Origin: Syntrophobacterales bacterium | Lineage (GTDB): Bacteria; Desulfobacterota; Syntrophobacteria; BM002 | NCBI GenBank assembly: GCA_030613915.1 | Contig: JAUWKY010000173.1 | Location: 1-5,774 of the forward strand | DNA: 5,774 bases | Direction: 5' to 3' | Part shown: in pieces, positions 1-5,226 of the stretch | Position numbering within the stretch: position 1 is the stretch's first letter | Layout of the letters: every line of letters starts with the position of its first letter | Made by a program: the position numbers and the translations under genes | The notes under the pieces: generated by a model | Seen by the model: only the letters and a program-made list of their open reading frames with translations | Databases searched by the model: none | Told to the model about the DNA's origin: nothing

Positions 1-180
1 GTAAATCAAGCCATCTTGTTCTGCTTGTGCTTGAAGCAACGCAAAGATTAGCTCCTGTTTACGCATGGTGCTGAAGCCCTCAACACCATACTCCTTGGCC
101 ATCTGTATCAAACCTTTAATGTTCTGTTCTTTAAGTTGTACGAGATCCATACTTTGCTGCCCAGTTGTTACGCCGGGCAT
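1..180 (-). CDS. rho: Transcription termination factor Rho, N-terminal part (cut by window edge)
   Basis: Rho is the hexameric RNA-dependent ATPase helicase that ends transcription of untranslated RNA in the cytoplasm. Only the first 50-60 codons are in the window; the RNA-binding and ATPase domains lie beyond position 1. The visible protein begins MDLVQLKEQNIKGL and contains MRKQELIFALLQAQ followed by DGLIY, the helical Rho N-terminal domain that precedes the cold-shock-like RNA-binding domain. The start is ambiguous. The ATG at 180 gives ten extra residues (MPGVTTGQQS) and has AGGAG upstream, but only 2 nt away. The ATG at 150 matches where the family usually begins but has no Shine-Dalgarno. 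I give the longer form because it is the only one with a ribosome-binding sequence. Identity is firm; the start is not. Confidence 0.88.
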   Translation of the reverse strand, partial: MPGVTTGQQSMDLVQLKEQNIKGLIQMAKEYGVEGFSTMRKQELIFALLQAQAEQDGLIY

Positions 181-182
181 TT

Positions 183-187
183 CTCCT
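183..187 (-). promoter_or_regulatory. Ribosome-binding site of rho, unusually close to its ATG
   Basis: The minus strand reads GAAAGGAGAAATG, with AGGAG at 187-183 and the ATG at 180-178. The 2-nt spacing is tighter than the usual 5-9 nt. The next in-frame ATG (150-148) would be about 32 nt away, too far for this site. This sequence therefore favours the longer rho start, although weakly. Confidence 0.5.
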
Positions 188-264
188 TTCGTCTAGTCGT
201 TAGGTAACTATTTGTCAGTCTTTTCCGCCGTTTGTTTATTCTTGACGCATTTGAATCACAGTGA

Positions 265-609
265 ACAATCCCAGGCTACGCCGCAACGCAACTTGAACTC
301 AGCAGGAACCTGTTCGGCAAGGATTTTGATGAAAGGCTCAATAGAGTGGGGCACAGCGTGGTGTTGCGCCAATTTCAAACATTGTTTCTGTTTCCGTTAT
401 ATTGTCCTCTTGAACGTCCGCCAGCATGGTACCAGCACTATAAAGCTGCAACAGATGCCCGTCAGGAATGTCGCCTCCGGTTGGCACGAACTTACTTGAA
501 ATCAAAGACCTCATTGGGATTGCTGGCGGCTTACTGGCCAGGATTCGAATTATTGTTGTTGGAAAAACTCCTCAGGCAGGAAGTTTCGCAAATCGCTGGC
601 TATCACTAA
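265..609 (+). pseudogene. Unrecognised reading frame, possible gene remnant
   Basis: I do not recognise this protein. The frame is open from 265 to a TAA at 607-609. It reads with protein-like composition, for example LELSRNLFGKDFDERLNRVG, then RPPAWYQHYKAATDARQECR and LLAAYWPGFELLLLEKLLRQ, which look like amphipathic helices. Codon choice looks ordinary for a real gene. There is no ATG start: the only plausible start is GTG at 346 with no clear Shine-Dalgarno. An in-frame TGA (262-264) separates it from further frame-open sequence upstream (208-261, ending LDAFESQ). This fits a decayed 3' gene fragment, or chance. It lies on the opposite strand to the rho leader, so one of the two readings of this stretch may be wrong. 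Confidence 0.22.
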
Positions 610-620
610 CGTGTACTTTC

Positions 621-649
621 AATCTAAAACACAGACCCTGCACTGTCAA
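621..649 (-). promoter_or_regulatory. Candidate sigma70-type promoter toward rho
   Basis: On the minus strand a perfect -35 box TTGACA (649-644) is followed after 17 nt by TAGATT (626-621), which matches the -10 consensus at 4 of 6 positions. It points toward rho and would give a leader of roughly 430 nt. Long rho leaders are known in other bacteria, where they serve autoregulation, but no regulatory structure is evident here. A chance match is possible. Confidence 0.3.
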
Positions 650-710
650 GTCTTTTTTGTTTTACGTTCGCTATGAACTGCCTGCAAATACCGTTCCGAA
701 ATGCTATCTA

Positions 711-912
711 AACCCTAACGTTGCAGACCTACTCCGAGGAAAAACGCCCTAGAGTGCGCTCCCGCCGAGGGCGGGATTGCGCACAGCCTCGGTCAGGACG
801 AAGCGTACTTCACCGTACGTGAGATCCTGGGCGAGGCGAGCACAGCCGCAGATGGGGTACTATAGCGCGAGCCTAGCGATTTTAGCCGGTGTGGGTTTGC
901 AACGTTAGGGTT
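711..912. repeat. MITE-like inverted-repeat element, family 2 (single copy here)
   Basis: The ends are inverted copies of AACCCTAACGTTGCA (711-725 and 898-912). The similarity continues inward to about 26 bp with three mismatches. The 202-bp unit encodes nothing convincing. Inside are a GC-rich hairpin (about 753-782, arms GTGCGC..CCCGCC) and a smaller one with GTAC arms around a TTCACC loop near 807-820. No clean target duplication is visible: the bases next to the ends are TA on the left and AA on the right. It ends 4 bp from the bamD stop codon. It shares no evident sequence with the three-copy family elsewhere in the window. The size, the inverted ends and the lack of a gene suggest a non-autonomous mobile element. 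Confidence 0.6.
740..773 (-). terminator. Candidate Rho-independent terminator for bamD
   Basis: Read on the minus strand, CGCCCT (773-768) pairs with AGGGCG (750-745), followed directly by TTTTT (744-740). It lies about 145 nt past the bamD stop, inside the family 2 inverted-repeat element. The same bases can form a competing GC-rich hairpin (753-782), so the exact fold is uncertain. Confidence 0.42.
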
Positions 913-916
913 AACT

Positions 917-1627
917 CTAATTGCCATTGACGCCTTCCCCAATCTGCTCTGAGAGTTTTTTCTTGCAGGCGAGTACAAGGTTCGCAACGTCTCTTCGTTT
1001 ATCTAGGGGCAGAACATCCCTGTAGCCTGCCAACACACCCTCAAAGCGGCTGAGAGCAGCTTCGTAGTGCTTCGATTTGAAATAGAAATTTGCTACATAA
1101 AGCTCATGTTGTGCCAGGAGTTTACGGCAGTCCTGAATTCGTTCCTTTGCCTTATTCGCATATGTTGAGTTGGGTTGTTCTTTTAGGAGCCGTTGGAAAG
1201 CCGATATGGCCCGGTGGGTCGGCGTCTGATCACGATCTTCGCCCAGTAACTGTTTATAATAACACTCGCCGATCTGGTACAGCACGTAAGGGATTACATC
1301 ATTCTTGGGATGAAGCTGAAGAAAGTCTGCGTAGGCAGCAATGGCTTCTGCGTACTCTTTGCGATGAAAATGGGCATCAGCAACTTTCAGTTCGGCGAGG
1401 ATCGCATAGCGGCTATAAGGATAGCGTTCTTTAAGGGTAGTGAAAGCTTGCAGGGCATCGTAATAGTCTTCCTCCTCGAAGTATTCCATCCCCTTTTCAG
1501 CCAACTCTTCTGCAGTGTCAGTCCTTTTTTCCCAAAAAAGGCATCCACATCCAGTCAATCCTCCCATGAGCAAGAGAAAAAACAACACAAATGCAGTGAG
1601 GGGAAGCTTCTGATTCCGCTTTATCAT
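917..1627 (-). CDS. bamD: Outer membrane protein assembly factor BamD (lipoprotein)
   Basis: BamD is the essential lipoprotein of the Bam complex. It is anchored in the inner leaflet of the outer membrane and helps BamA insert beta-barrel proteins. The 236-residue product has a basic start (MIKRNQK), a hydrophobic stretch (about residues 8-24) and the lipobox LTGC with the lipidated Cys27. TPR-like helical repeats follow (roughly 40-70, 75-110, 113-153 and 168-201), with typical pieces such as DYYDALQAFTTLKERYP and EYAEAIAAYADFLQLHP. Length and layout match the family. The ATG at 1627 is chosen because it places the signal peptide at the N-terminus; its Shine-Dalgarno is weak (AGG, about 5 nt away). 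The frame stays open 58 codons further upstream, but that part is the palindromic repeat and would bury the lipobox. No good promoter was found between trxA and this gene. Confidence 0.9.
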   Translation of the reverse strand: MIKRNQKLPLTAFVLFFLLLMGGLTGCGCLFWEKRTDTAEELAEKGMEYFEEEDYYDALQAFTTLKERYPYSRYAILAELKVADAHFHRKEYAEAIAAYADFLQLHPKNDVIPYVLYQIGECYYKQLLGEDRDQTPTHRAISAFQRLLKEQPNSTYANKAKERIQDCRKLLAQHELYVANFYFKSKHYEAALSRFEGVLAGYRDVLPLDKRRDVANLVLACKKKLSEQIGEGVNGN

Positions 1628-1648
1628 CTCAGCCTGTTGGAAGGTTTG

Positions 1649-1842
1649 TAGCCCGGATATTTCATGAATTGCTGTCGCGAGACCGCGAAGATGGGCTTGC
1701 CACCTGGCAACCGTCCCGCGGACCGCGGTGTTGGTTCCGAGGCGTACCTTGGCGGTACGTCGCAGGGGTCGACACCCGAGGACGCCAGGAAGGACGGCCA
1801 TATCCGTGGTCGCAGCAGGTGATTCATGAGATATCCGGGCTA
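1649..1842 (-). repeat. MITE-like palindromic element, copy A (inverted relative to the other two)
   Basis: This 194-bp element begins and ends with TA plus about 19-bp inverted repeats (GCCCGGATATTTCATGAAT at the 1649 end; one mismatch at the 1842 end). Read on the minus strand it aligns along its whole length with the copies at 2707 and 5224. The shared parts include the ACCACGGATATGGCCGT block, the small hairpin CGTACC/GGTACG with a variable 5-nt loop, and CTCGGAACCAA. The perfect end faces bamD and stops 21 bp before its start codon. TA flanks are typical of IS630/Tc1-mariner-type insertion and of the MITEs those transposases move. No transposase is present, so mobilisation in trans is inferred. 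Confidence 0.82.
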
Positions 1843-1849
1843 GGACATT

Positions 1850-1905
1850 CAGAAAGAAAAGGCCTCGCCCCCAGACACCCGTCGAAAGGGACTCGGCCTC
1901 TTTTT
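1850..1905 (-). terminator. Terminator-like hairpin after trxA
   Basis: AGGCC (1860-1864) pairs with GGCCT (1895-1899), with further inner pairing of CCC (1868-1870) with GGG (1888-1890) across a small internal loop. On the minus strand the stem is followed by TTTTCTTTCT (1860-1851), suitable for ending the trxA transcript about 95 nt past its stop codon. On the plus strand it is followed by CTTTTTC, so it could work in both directions, though no plus-strand gene lies upstream. Confidence 0.5.
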
Positions 1906-1996
1906 CAGTGTAGCGTTCGATCTGAGCTTAAAGATTTTTTTCCAGGCAATCTCTAGGCTGACGGAGACCAATCCGGGTCAAACGGTCAGCAACGGG

Positions 1997-2326
1997 CTAT
2001 ATGACCTTTTTTATAGCAGCATCGATCTGCGATTTGGAGACAGCTCCGGTTATCTGCTCGGATACATTACCTTCTTTAAAAATAATCAGGGTGGGAATGG
2101 CCCTGATGCCATACTTGGATGGAGTCTTGGGGCTTTCATCCACATTGCATTTGCTCACTTTAAGACTGCCTTCGTACTCTGCTGCCAGTTCAGCAACCAC
2201 AGGAGCGATAGCTCGACAGGGTCCGCACCATGGCGCCCAGAAATCAACGAGAACCGGCGTGTCTGATTGGAGCACCTCTTGCTCAAAGGTATCGTCACTA
2301 ACCTCAATGATATTTTTTTCCGCCAT
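1997..2326 (-). CDS. trxA: Thioredoxin
   Basis: Thioredoxin is the small cytoplasmic dithiol-disulfide carrier that thioredoxin reductase reduces and that in turn reduces protein disulfides. The 109-residue product covers one thioredoxin fold, the usual size. It has the active site WCGPC (33-37) within FWAPWCGPCR, the buried Asp28 two residues before Trp30, and the cis-proline loop IPT (Pro78). Glycines at 86 and 94 fit the last strands. A third cysteine (Cys60, in SKCNVDE) precedes the NVDE segment; many thioredoxins have no cysteine there. Two adjacent ATGs exist (2329 and 2326). The second is chosen because AAGGAG lies 7 nt before it. An upstream extension to 2401 lacks thioredoxin similarity and a ribosome-binding site. 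There is no signal peptide, so it acts in the cytoplasm. Confidence 0.95.
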   Translation of the reverse strand: MAEKNIIEVSDDTFEQEVLQSDTPVLVDFWAPWCGPCRAIAPVVAELAAEYEGSLKVSKCNVDESPKTPSKYGIRAIPTLIIFKEGNVSEQITGAVSKSQIDAAIKKVI

Positions 2327-2333
2327 CATGAGA

Positions 2334-2339
2334 CTCCTT
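2334..2339 (-). promoter_or_regulatory. Ribosome-binding site of trxA
   Basis: The minus strand reads AAGGAG (2339-2334), then TCTC, then two tandem ATGs. Spacing is 4 nt to the first and 7 nt to the second. The better spacing supports MAEKN as the true N-terminus. Confidence 0.75.
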
Positions 2340-2490
2340 CCGGGTTCAAAAGGGGATTGGCCAGCCAGCATCTTTCGACACCCCAAAAAGGGTGAGTCCA
2401 TACCGTTGGCTCACGGGGTATTTCTGAGGTGAGATAAACCGCACGAACTCCTAACCTAGGCCTTAAGGCGCGGAAAGACTGAAGTCTCAA

Positions 2491-2519
2491 ATTTAATCAT
2501 AGAGACAATTGTTTGTCAA
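2491..2519 (-). promoter_or_regulatory. Candidate sigma70-type promoter of trxA
   Basis: On the minus strand TTGACA (2519-2514) is separated by exactly 17 nt from TTAAAT (2496-2491), in an AT-rich stretch. It points at trxA and predicts a start near 2484 and a leader of about 155 nt. The leader holds a small hairpin (CACCC TTTTTG GGGTG, near 2385-2400) but nothing I recognise as a riboswitch. Confidence 0.55.
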
Positions 2520-2551
2520 CGGCAACTTGGCCTAGATGTCGGTGGTCCGTG

Positions 2552-2616
2552 GTCCGTTGTCAGTTGTATAGGAGGCATAGGGTATGGCCATGCGCTATGC
2601 GGCTTTGACAACGGAC
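2552..2616. repeat. Nested palindrome in the trxA-radA gap
   Basis: GTCCGTTGTCA (2552-2562) is the exact reverse complement of TGACAACGGAC (2606-2616). Inside it, GCATAG (2575-2580) pairs with CTATGC (2595-2600), and the loop contains the self-complementary ATGGCCAT (2584-2591). A further pair, TTGTATA (2564-2570) and TATACAA (2622-2628), is interleaved and would compete with the outer stem. Just before it, GGTCCGT is repeated in tandem (2544-2557). No coding capacity. It may be a dispersed intergenic repeat or an operator-like site; the sequence alone does not decide. Confidence 0.6.
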
Positions 2617-2706
2617 TTTCTTATACAATGGCTTGACAAGGCAAGGTGTTCCGGCCAAACTTGAGCCAACAACTTCAGAGGGGCATGTTCAATTAGCCTT
2701 TGAACT

Positions 2707-2890
2707 TAGCCCGGATATTTTATGAATCACTTGCTGCGACCACGGATATGGCCGTGCTCCCTGGCGTCCTCGGGTGTCGGCCCCTGCGACGTACCGCTCA
2801 GGTACGCCTCGGAACCAACCCCCTGCGGTTGCCCGGTGGCACACCCATCTTCGTGGTCTCGCGACAGCAATTCATGAAATATCCGGGCTA
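2707..2890 (+). repeat. MITE-like palindromic element, copy B (upstream of radA)
   Basis: The shortest copy (184 bp). It lacks about 10-12 bp of the GC-rich segment after CTCGGAACCAA that the other two copies contain. The left end has one mismatch from the consensus (TTTTATG for TTTCATG); the right end is perfect. TA lies at both ends. The perfect end stops 19 bp before the radA ATG, so the element sits in or just downstream of wherever radA's promoter is. Short open frames inside it are by-products of the repeat. Confidence 0.85.
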
Positions 2891-2899
2891 GAGAATATT

Positions 2900-2905
2900 A
2901 GGTGG
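2900..2905 (+). promoter_or_regulatory. Ribosome-binding site of radA
   Basis: AGGTGG lies 4 nt before the ATG at 2910, a little close but usable. It falls just outside the end of the repeat at 2890, so the element did not supply it. Confidence 0.55.
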
Positions 2906-2909
2906 CCCT

Positions 2910-4274
2910 ATGGCGCGTGCAGAAAAAAGTCGTCACATTTGCCAGCAGTGTGGCTTCCAGAGTCCTAAATGGTTGGGGCGCTGTCCTGGATGTGGGCAGT
3001 GGAACACCCTGGTGGAGGAAACCCTGGTTCGAGATCCGACTCCAGGTGGTAAGGAACTCCTGCCGCCCGCTACTCCCCAACCCATCGATGGCGTCATTTT
3101 GGAGGAAAGCCGAAGACTTTCTTCTAACATAACGGAACTGGATCGTGTTCTGGGAGGGGGAGTGGTACTCGGCTCAGTTGTTCTGATTGGCGGTGACCCT
3201 GGCATAGGTAAATCTACCCTCTTGCTTCAAGCTCTCAATGGTCTTACTAGTCTCGAGAAGCCCATTCTGTACATATCCGGCGAAGAGTCCACCCTACAAA
3301 TCAAGATGCGGTCGCAGCGGTTGGGGGTGACCTCATCACATCTATACGTGGCTGCCGAATCAGCTCTGGAAAATATCTTGCGTATCATGGATGAGCTTAA
3401 CCCGGCTGCGGTGGCAGTGGATTCCATCCAAACTGCATATACGACCCAGCTGGAATCAGCTCCGGGCAGCGTGGCCCAAGTGCGGCACTGTGCCGACCGT
3501 CTTATGCGCGAAGGAAAGAGGAAGGGAGTGCCGGTCTTTCTTGTCGGCCACGTGACCAAAGACGGTGCAATTGCAGGACCACGAGTACTGGAGCACATGG
3601 TGGACACGGTACTCTATTTTGAGGGAGATCGCGGCCATGCCTTTCGTATCCTGCGAGCCACAAAAAATCGGTACGGCTCCACCAACGAGATCGGAGTCTT
3701 CGAGATGAAAGACAGTGGACTGCAGGAAGTCAGCAATCCCTCGGAACTCTTACTGGCTGAAAGGCCTATGGATACACCCGGATCTACTGTTACAGCAGCT
3801 ATGGAGGGTACCAGGCCGATTCTGGTTGAGGTGCAAGCATTGGCGAGCCCATCCAGCCTGGCGGCGCCACGCCGAACCTCAATGGGCATAGATCACAATC
3901 GCTTGGCCTTGTTGGTGGCGGTCTTGGAGAAAAAGGTAGGGCTTTCTTTGCTACACCAGGACATATTTGTAAATGCAGTTGGTGGTGTCCGGATTCATGA
4001 GCCTGGAGTTGATCTGGCCATAGCCACAGCGATTGCTTCCAGTTTTCTGGACAAGCCTGTGGATCCTCAAACCGTCCTCCTGGGTGAGGTTGGCCTCACG
4101 GGCGAAGTCCGAGCTATTGGCCGTACAGACATTCGGGTCACGGAGGCGTCCAAGTTAGGTTTTCGTCGCTGCCTGCTGCCGCAAAGCAATATTGAGCGAC
4201 TGCCAACGGTTCAATCCTGTGAAATGATAGGTGTAAAATCACTGCAAGATGTCTTCAGTGTCCTCTTTGACTAG
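2910..4274 (+). CDS. radA: DNA repair protein RadA
   Basis: RadA (Sms) is a RecA-like DNA-dependent ATPase that drives branch migration and processing of recombination intermediates in the cytoplasm. The 454-residue product has the family's usual length and three-part layout. First comes an N-terminal zinc finger with CQQC (11-14) and CPGC (25-28). Next is a RecA-type ATPase core with Walker A GDPGIGKST (95-103), the GEES segment near 124-127, Walker B-like AVAVDSIQT (Asp171), and the RadA motif here written KNRYG (252-256) rather than the common KNRFG. Last is a Lon-protease-like C-terminal domain (about 325-454, with GEVGLTGEVRAIGR at 392-405), which in RadA serves as a scaffold and lacks protease function. 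The start gives a short tail before the first cysteine pair, as in homologues. No clear promoter or terminator was found. Confidence 0.97.
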   Translation: MARAEKSRHICQQCGFQSPKWLGRCPGCGQWNTLVEETLVRDPTPGGKELLPPATPQPIDGVILEESRRLSSNITELDRVLGGGVVLGSVVLIGGDPGIGKSTLLLQALNGLTSLEKPILYISGEESTLQIKMRSQRLGVTSSHLYVAAESALENILRIMDELNPAAVAVDSIQTAYTTQLESAPGSVAQVRHCADRLMREGKRKGVPVFLVGHVTKDGAIAGPRVLEHMVDTVLYFEGDRGHAFRILRATKNRYGSTNEIGVFEMKDSGLQEVSNPSELLLAERPMDTPGSTVTAAMEGTRPILVEVQALASPSSLAAPRRTSMGIDHNRLALLVAVLEKKVGLSLLHQDIFVNAVGGVRIHEPGVDLAIATAIASSFLDKPVDPQTVLLGEVGLTGEVRAIGRTDIRVTEASKLGFRRCLLPQSNIERLPTVQSCEMIGVKSLQDVFSVLFD

Positions 4275-4384
4275 TTTCCATCCAAACGTTTATTCAACAT
4301 TGAAAAACCAGTCTTAGGACCAATTCAGTGTTCAATGGCTTTGCCGGTAAAGATTGCGAGCTGTTTTGGAGTACTGGAGGGATT

Positions 4385-4493
4385 GAAATTACAAATTCCA
4401 AATCTCAAATATCAAACAAATCACAATAACCGAAATTACAAATTCCAAATCTGTTTTGGTCATTGAGTATTGGAATTTGGGATTTGTTATTTT
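4385..4493. repeat. AT-rich direct and inverted repeat
   Basis: A 21-bp sequence containing ACAAATTCCAAAT occurs at 4385-4405 and again, identically, at 4432-4452. It is then followed by an inverted version (about 4475-4493, GAATTTGGGATTTG..). The second copy and the inverted part can form a stem of about 18 bp with two mismatches and a loop near 23 nt. Similar AAATTCCAAAT-rich intergenic repeats are, as I recall, dispersed in many environmental bacterial genomes. The minus-strand frame through it is not a credible protein. Confidence 0.65.
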
Positions 4494-4743
4494 AGAGTGC
4501 TCCATCAACCTAGTAGGCTTCCGCCAATAGAACGAACCACCGCATACAAACTCCGTCCACACAATAGTTGGCCATTTGGTCAATTGTCTTTTGGCGATCT
4601 GGCCAAATCCTTCTGTGGCTGAAAAGGATCTAATTTTCTAACAGTTGGATATTATTGAGTTTTAGCTATCGACAATAGTTGGTATCACTTTTGCACAGTA
4701 TGTGTCCGTTTGTAAACTTTCATAATATCGGGGCATACAGAAC
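4494..4743. other. Non-coding gap before the PilZ gene
   Basis: No gene is seen. ACAATAGTTGG occurs twice in direct orientation (4561-4571 and 4672-4682). TTGGCCA (4568-4574) and TGGCCAA (4600-4606) are inverted to each other. No convincing sigma70 or sigma54 promoter could be placed ahead of the PilZ gene. The preceding stretch, 4275-4384, has only a weak 7-bp inverted repeat (CATTGAA/TTCAATG, 4298-4337) and no T-run. Confidence 0.4.
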
Positions 4744-5226
4744 ATGTTCCCAAGTGAAACAGCCCGGAGCAAAAGAGCGGGACTCCGGATTCCAGTCGAC
4801 TTCCAAGTGCGGTGTGAATATGGCGGTAAGCCAACCGTCATGGCAAAAGCAGTCAATATGAGCACCGGGGGTTTATTTATTACCACCTCCGAGCCCATTG
4901 AGCTTCAGGCAAGGCTGGGTTTGGAATTTCTCATGCCCGCAACCCTAAATTCAATTCAGGTTCAAGGTGAATCAGTGTGGAGTCGCCCCTGTGCATCTCA
5001 GGAAAAGCAGCTTCAGGGAATAGGCATCAAGTTTGTCAATCTAACGGAGCCCTCTTTGAGCCTGATTCGGGATTACGCCTTGAGTAAGCTTTATGATGAT
5101 GAATTTGTGGAAGGCGAGGGAATTGTTCAGTTACTCAGCGACATTCGCAACCTGCCCCCCCAATGGCGGTTGAAGGCTTACAATATCCTCATCAAAAAAG
5201 GTGGCAAGCACCTGCCATCGGGCTAG
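4744..5226 (+). CDS. PilZ-domain protein, probable cyclic-di-GMP effector
   Basis: PilZ domains bind cyclic-di-GMP and pass the signal to motility, surface or envelope functions. The 160-residue product shows both binding motifs: R11xxxR15 (in SKRAGLRIPVDFQV) and N38xS40xxG43 (in NMSTGGLF). Beta strands follow, ending in GIGIKFVNLTEPS (about 92-104). That covers one complete domain, with no second domain, signal peptide or membrane segment, so it is probably a cytoplasmic stand-alone adaptor. A helical tail of about 50 residues (110-160) includes VQLLSDIRNLPPQWRLKAYN and ends in a basic GGKHLPSG. The target is unknown and its neighbours do not reveal it. The ATG is the first start after an in-frame stop at 4723; its Shine-Dalgarno is poor (GGGG, 10 nt away). 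The stop TAG is formed by the first bases of the repeat that follows. Confidence 0.85.
   Translation: MFPSETARSKRAGLRIPVDFQVRCEYGGKPTVMAKAVNMSTGGLFITTSEPIELQARLGLEFLMPATLNSIQVQGESVWSRPCASQEKQLQGIGIKFVNLTEPSLSLIRDYALSKLYDDEFVEGEGIVQLLSDIRNLPPQWRLKAYNILIKKGGKHLPSG

Noticed and set aside
468..752. 94-codon plus-strand frame in the rho-bamD gap
   Set aside because: Overlaps the more protein-like frame at 265-609, runs into the inverted-repeat element, and shows no domain.
793..987. Minus-strand frame of 64 codons after bamD
   Set aside because: It lies mainly in the family 2 inverted-repeat element and overlaps the bamD 3' end in another frame; the translation is low-information.
1090..1651. 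Plus-strand frames antisense to bamD
   Set aside because: They run opposite a clear lipoprotein gene with intact motifs and have no protein-like character.
2001..2432. 143-codon plus-strand frame antisense to trxA
   Set aside because: It is the reverse of a confident thioredoxin gene and has no recognisable motif.
2385..2490. Riboswitch in the trxA leader
   Set aside because: Only a small 5-bp hairpin is seen and no conserved riboswitch core was recognised.
2605..2661. TTGACA boxes at 2605 and 2633 as a radA promoter
   Set aside because: Neither has an acceptable -10 box at 16-18 nt: TATACA is only 11 nt from the first, and CAAACT is poor for the second.
2700..2891. Small proteins starting MAVLPGVLGCRPL in the repeats (also at 5163-5420 and in copy A)
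   Set aside because: The shared words come from shared repeat DNA. Ends differ in frame and length between copies, and no ribosome-binding site precedes them.
3227..3607. 126-codon antisense frame inside radA
   Set aside because: Shadow of a strongly conserved coding sequence on the other strand; no start signal or recognisable motif.
4389..4583. Minus-strand frame across the AT-rich repeat
   Set aside because: The translation (NPKFQYSMTKTDLEF..) is a typical by-product of this AT-rich repeat, with no domain and no start signal.
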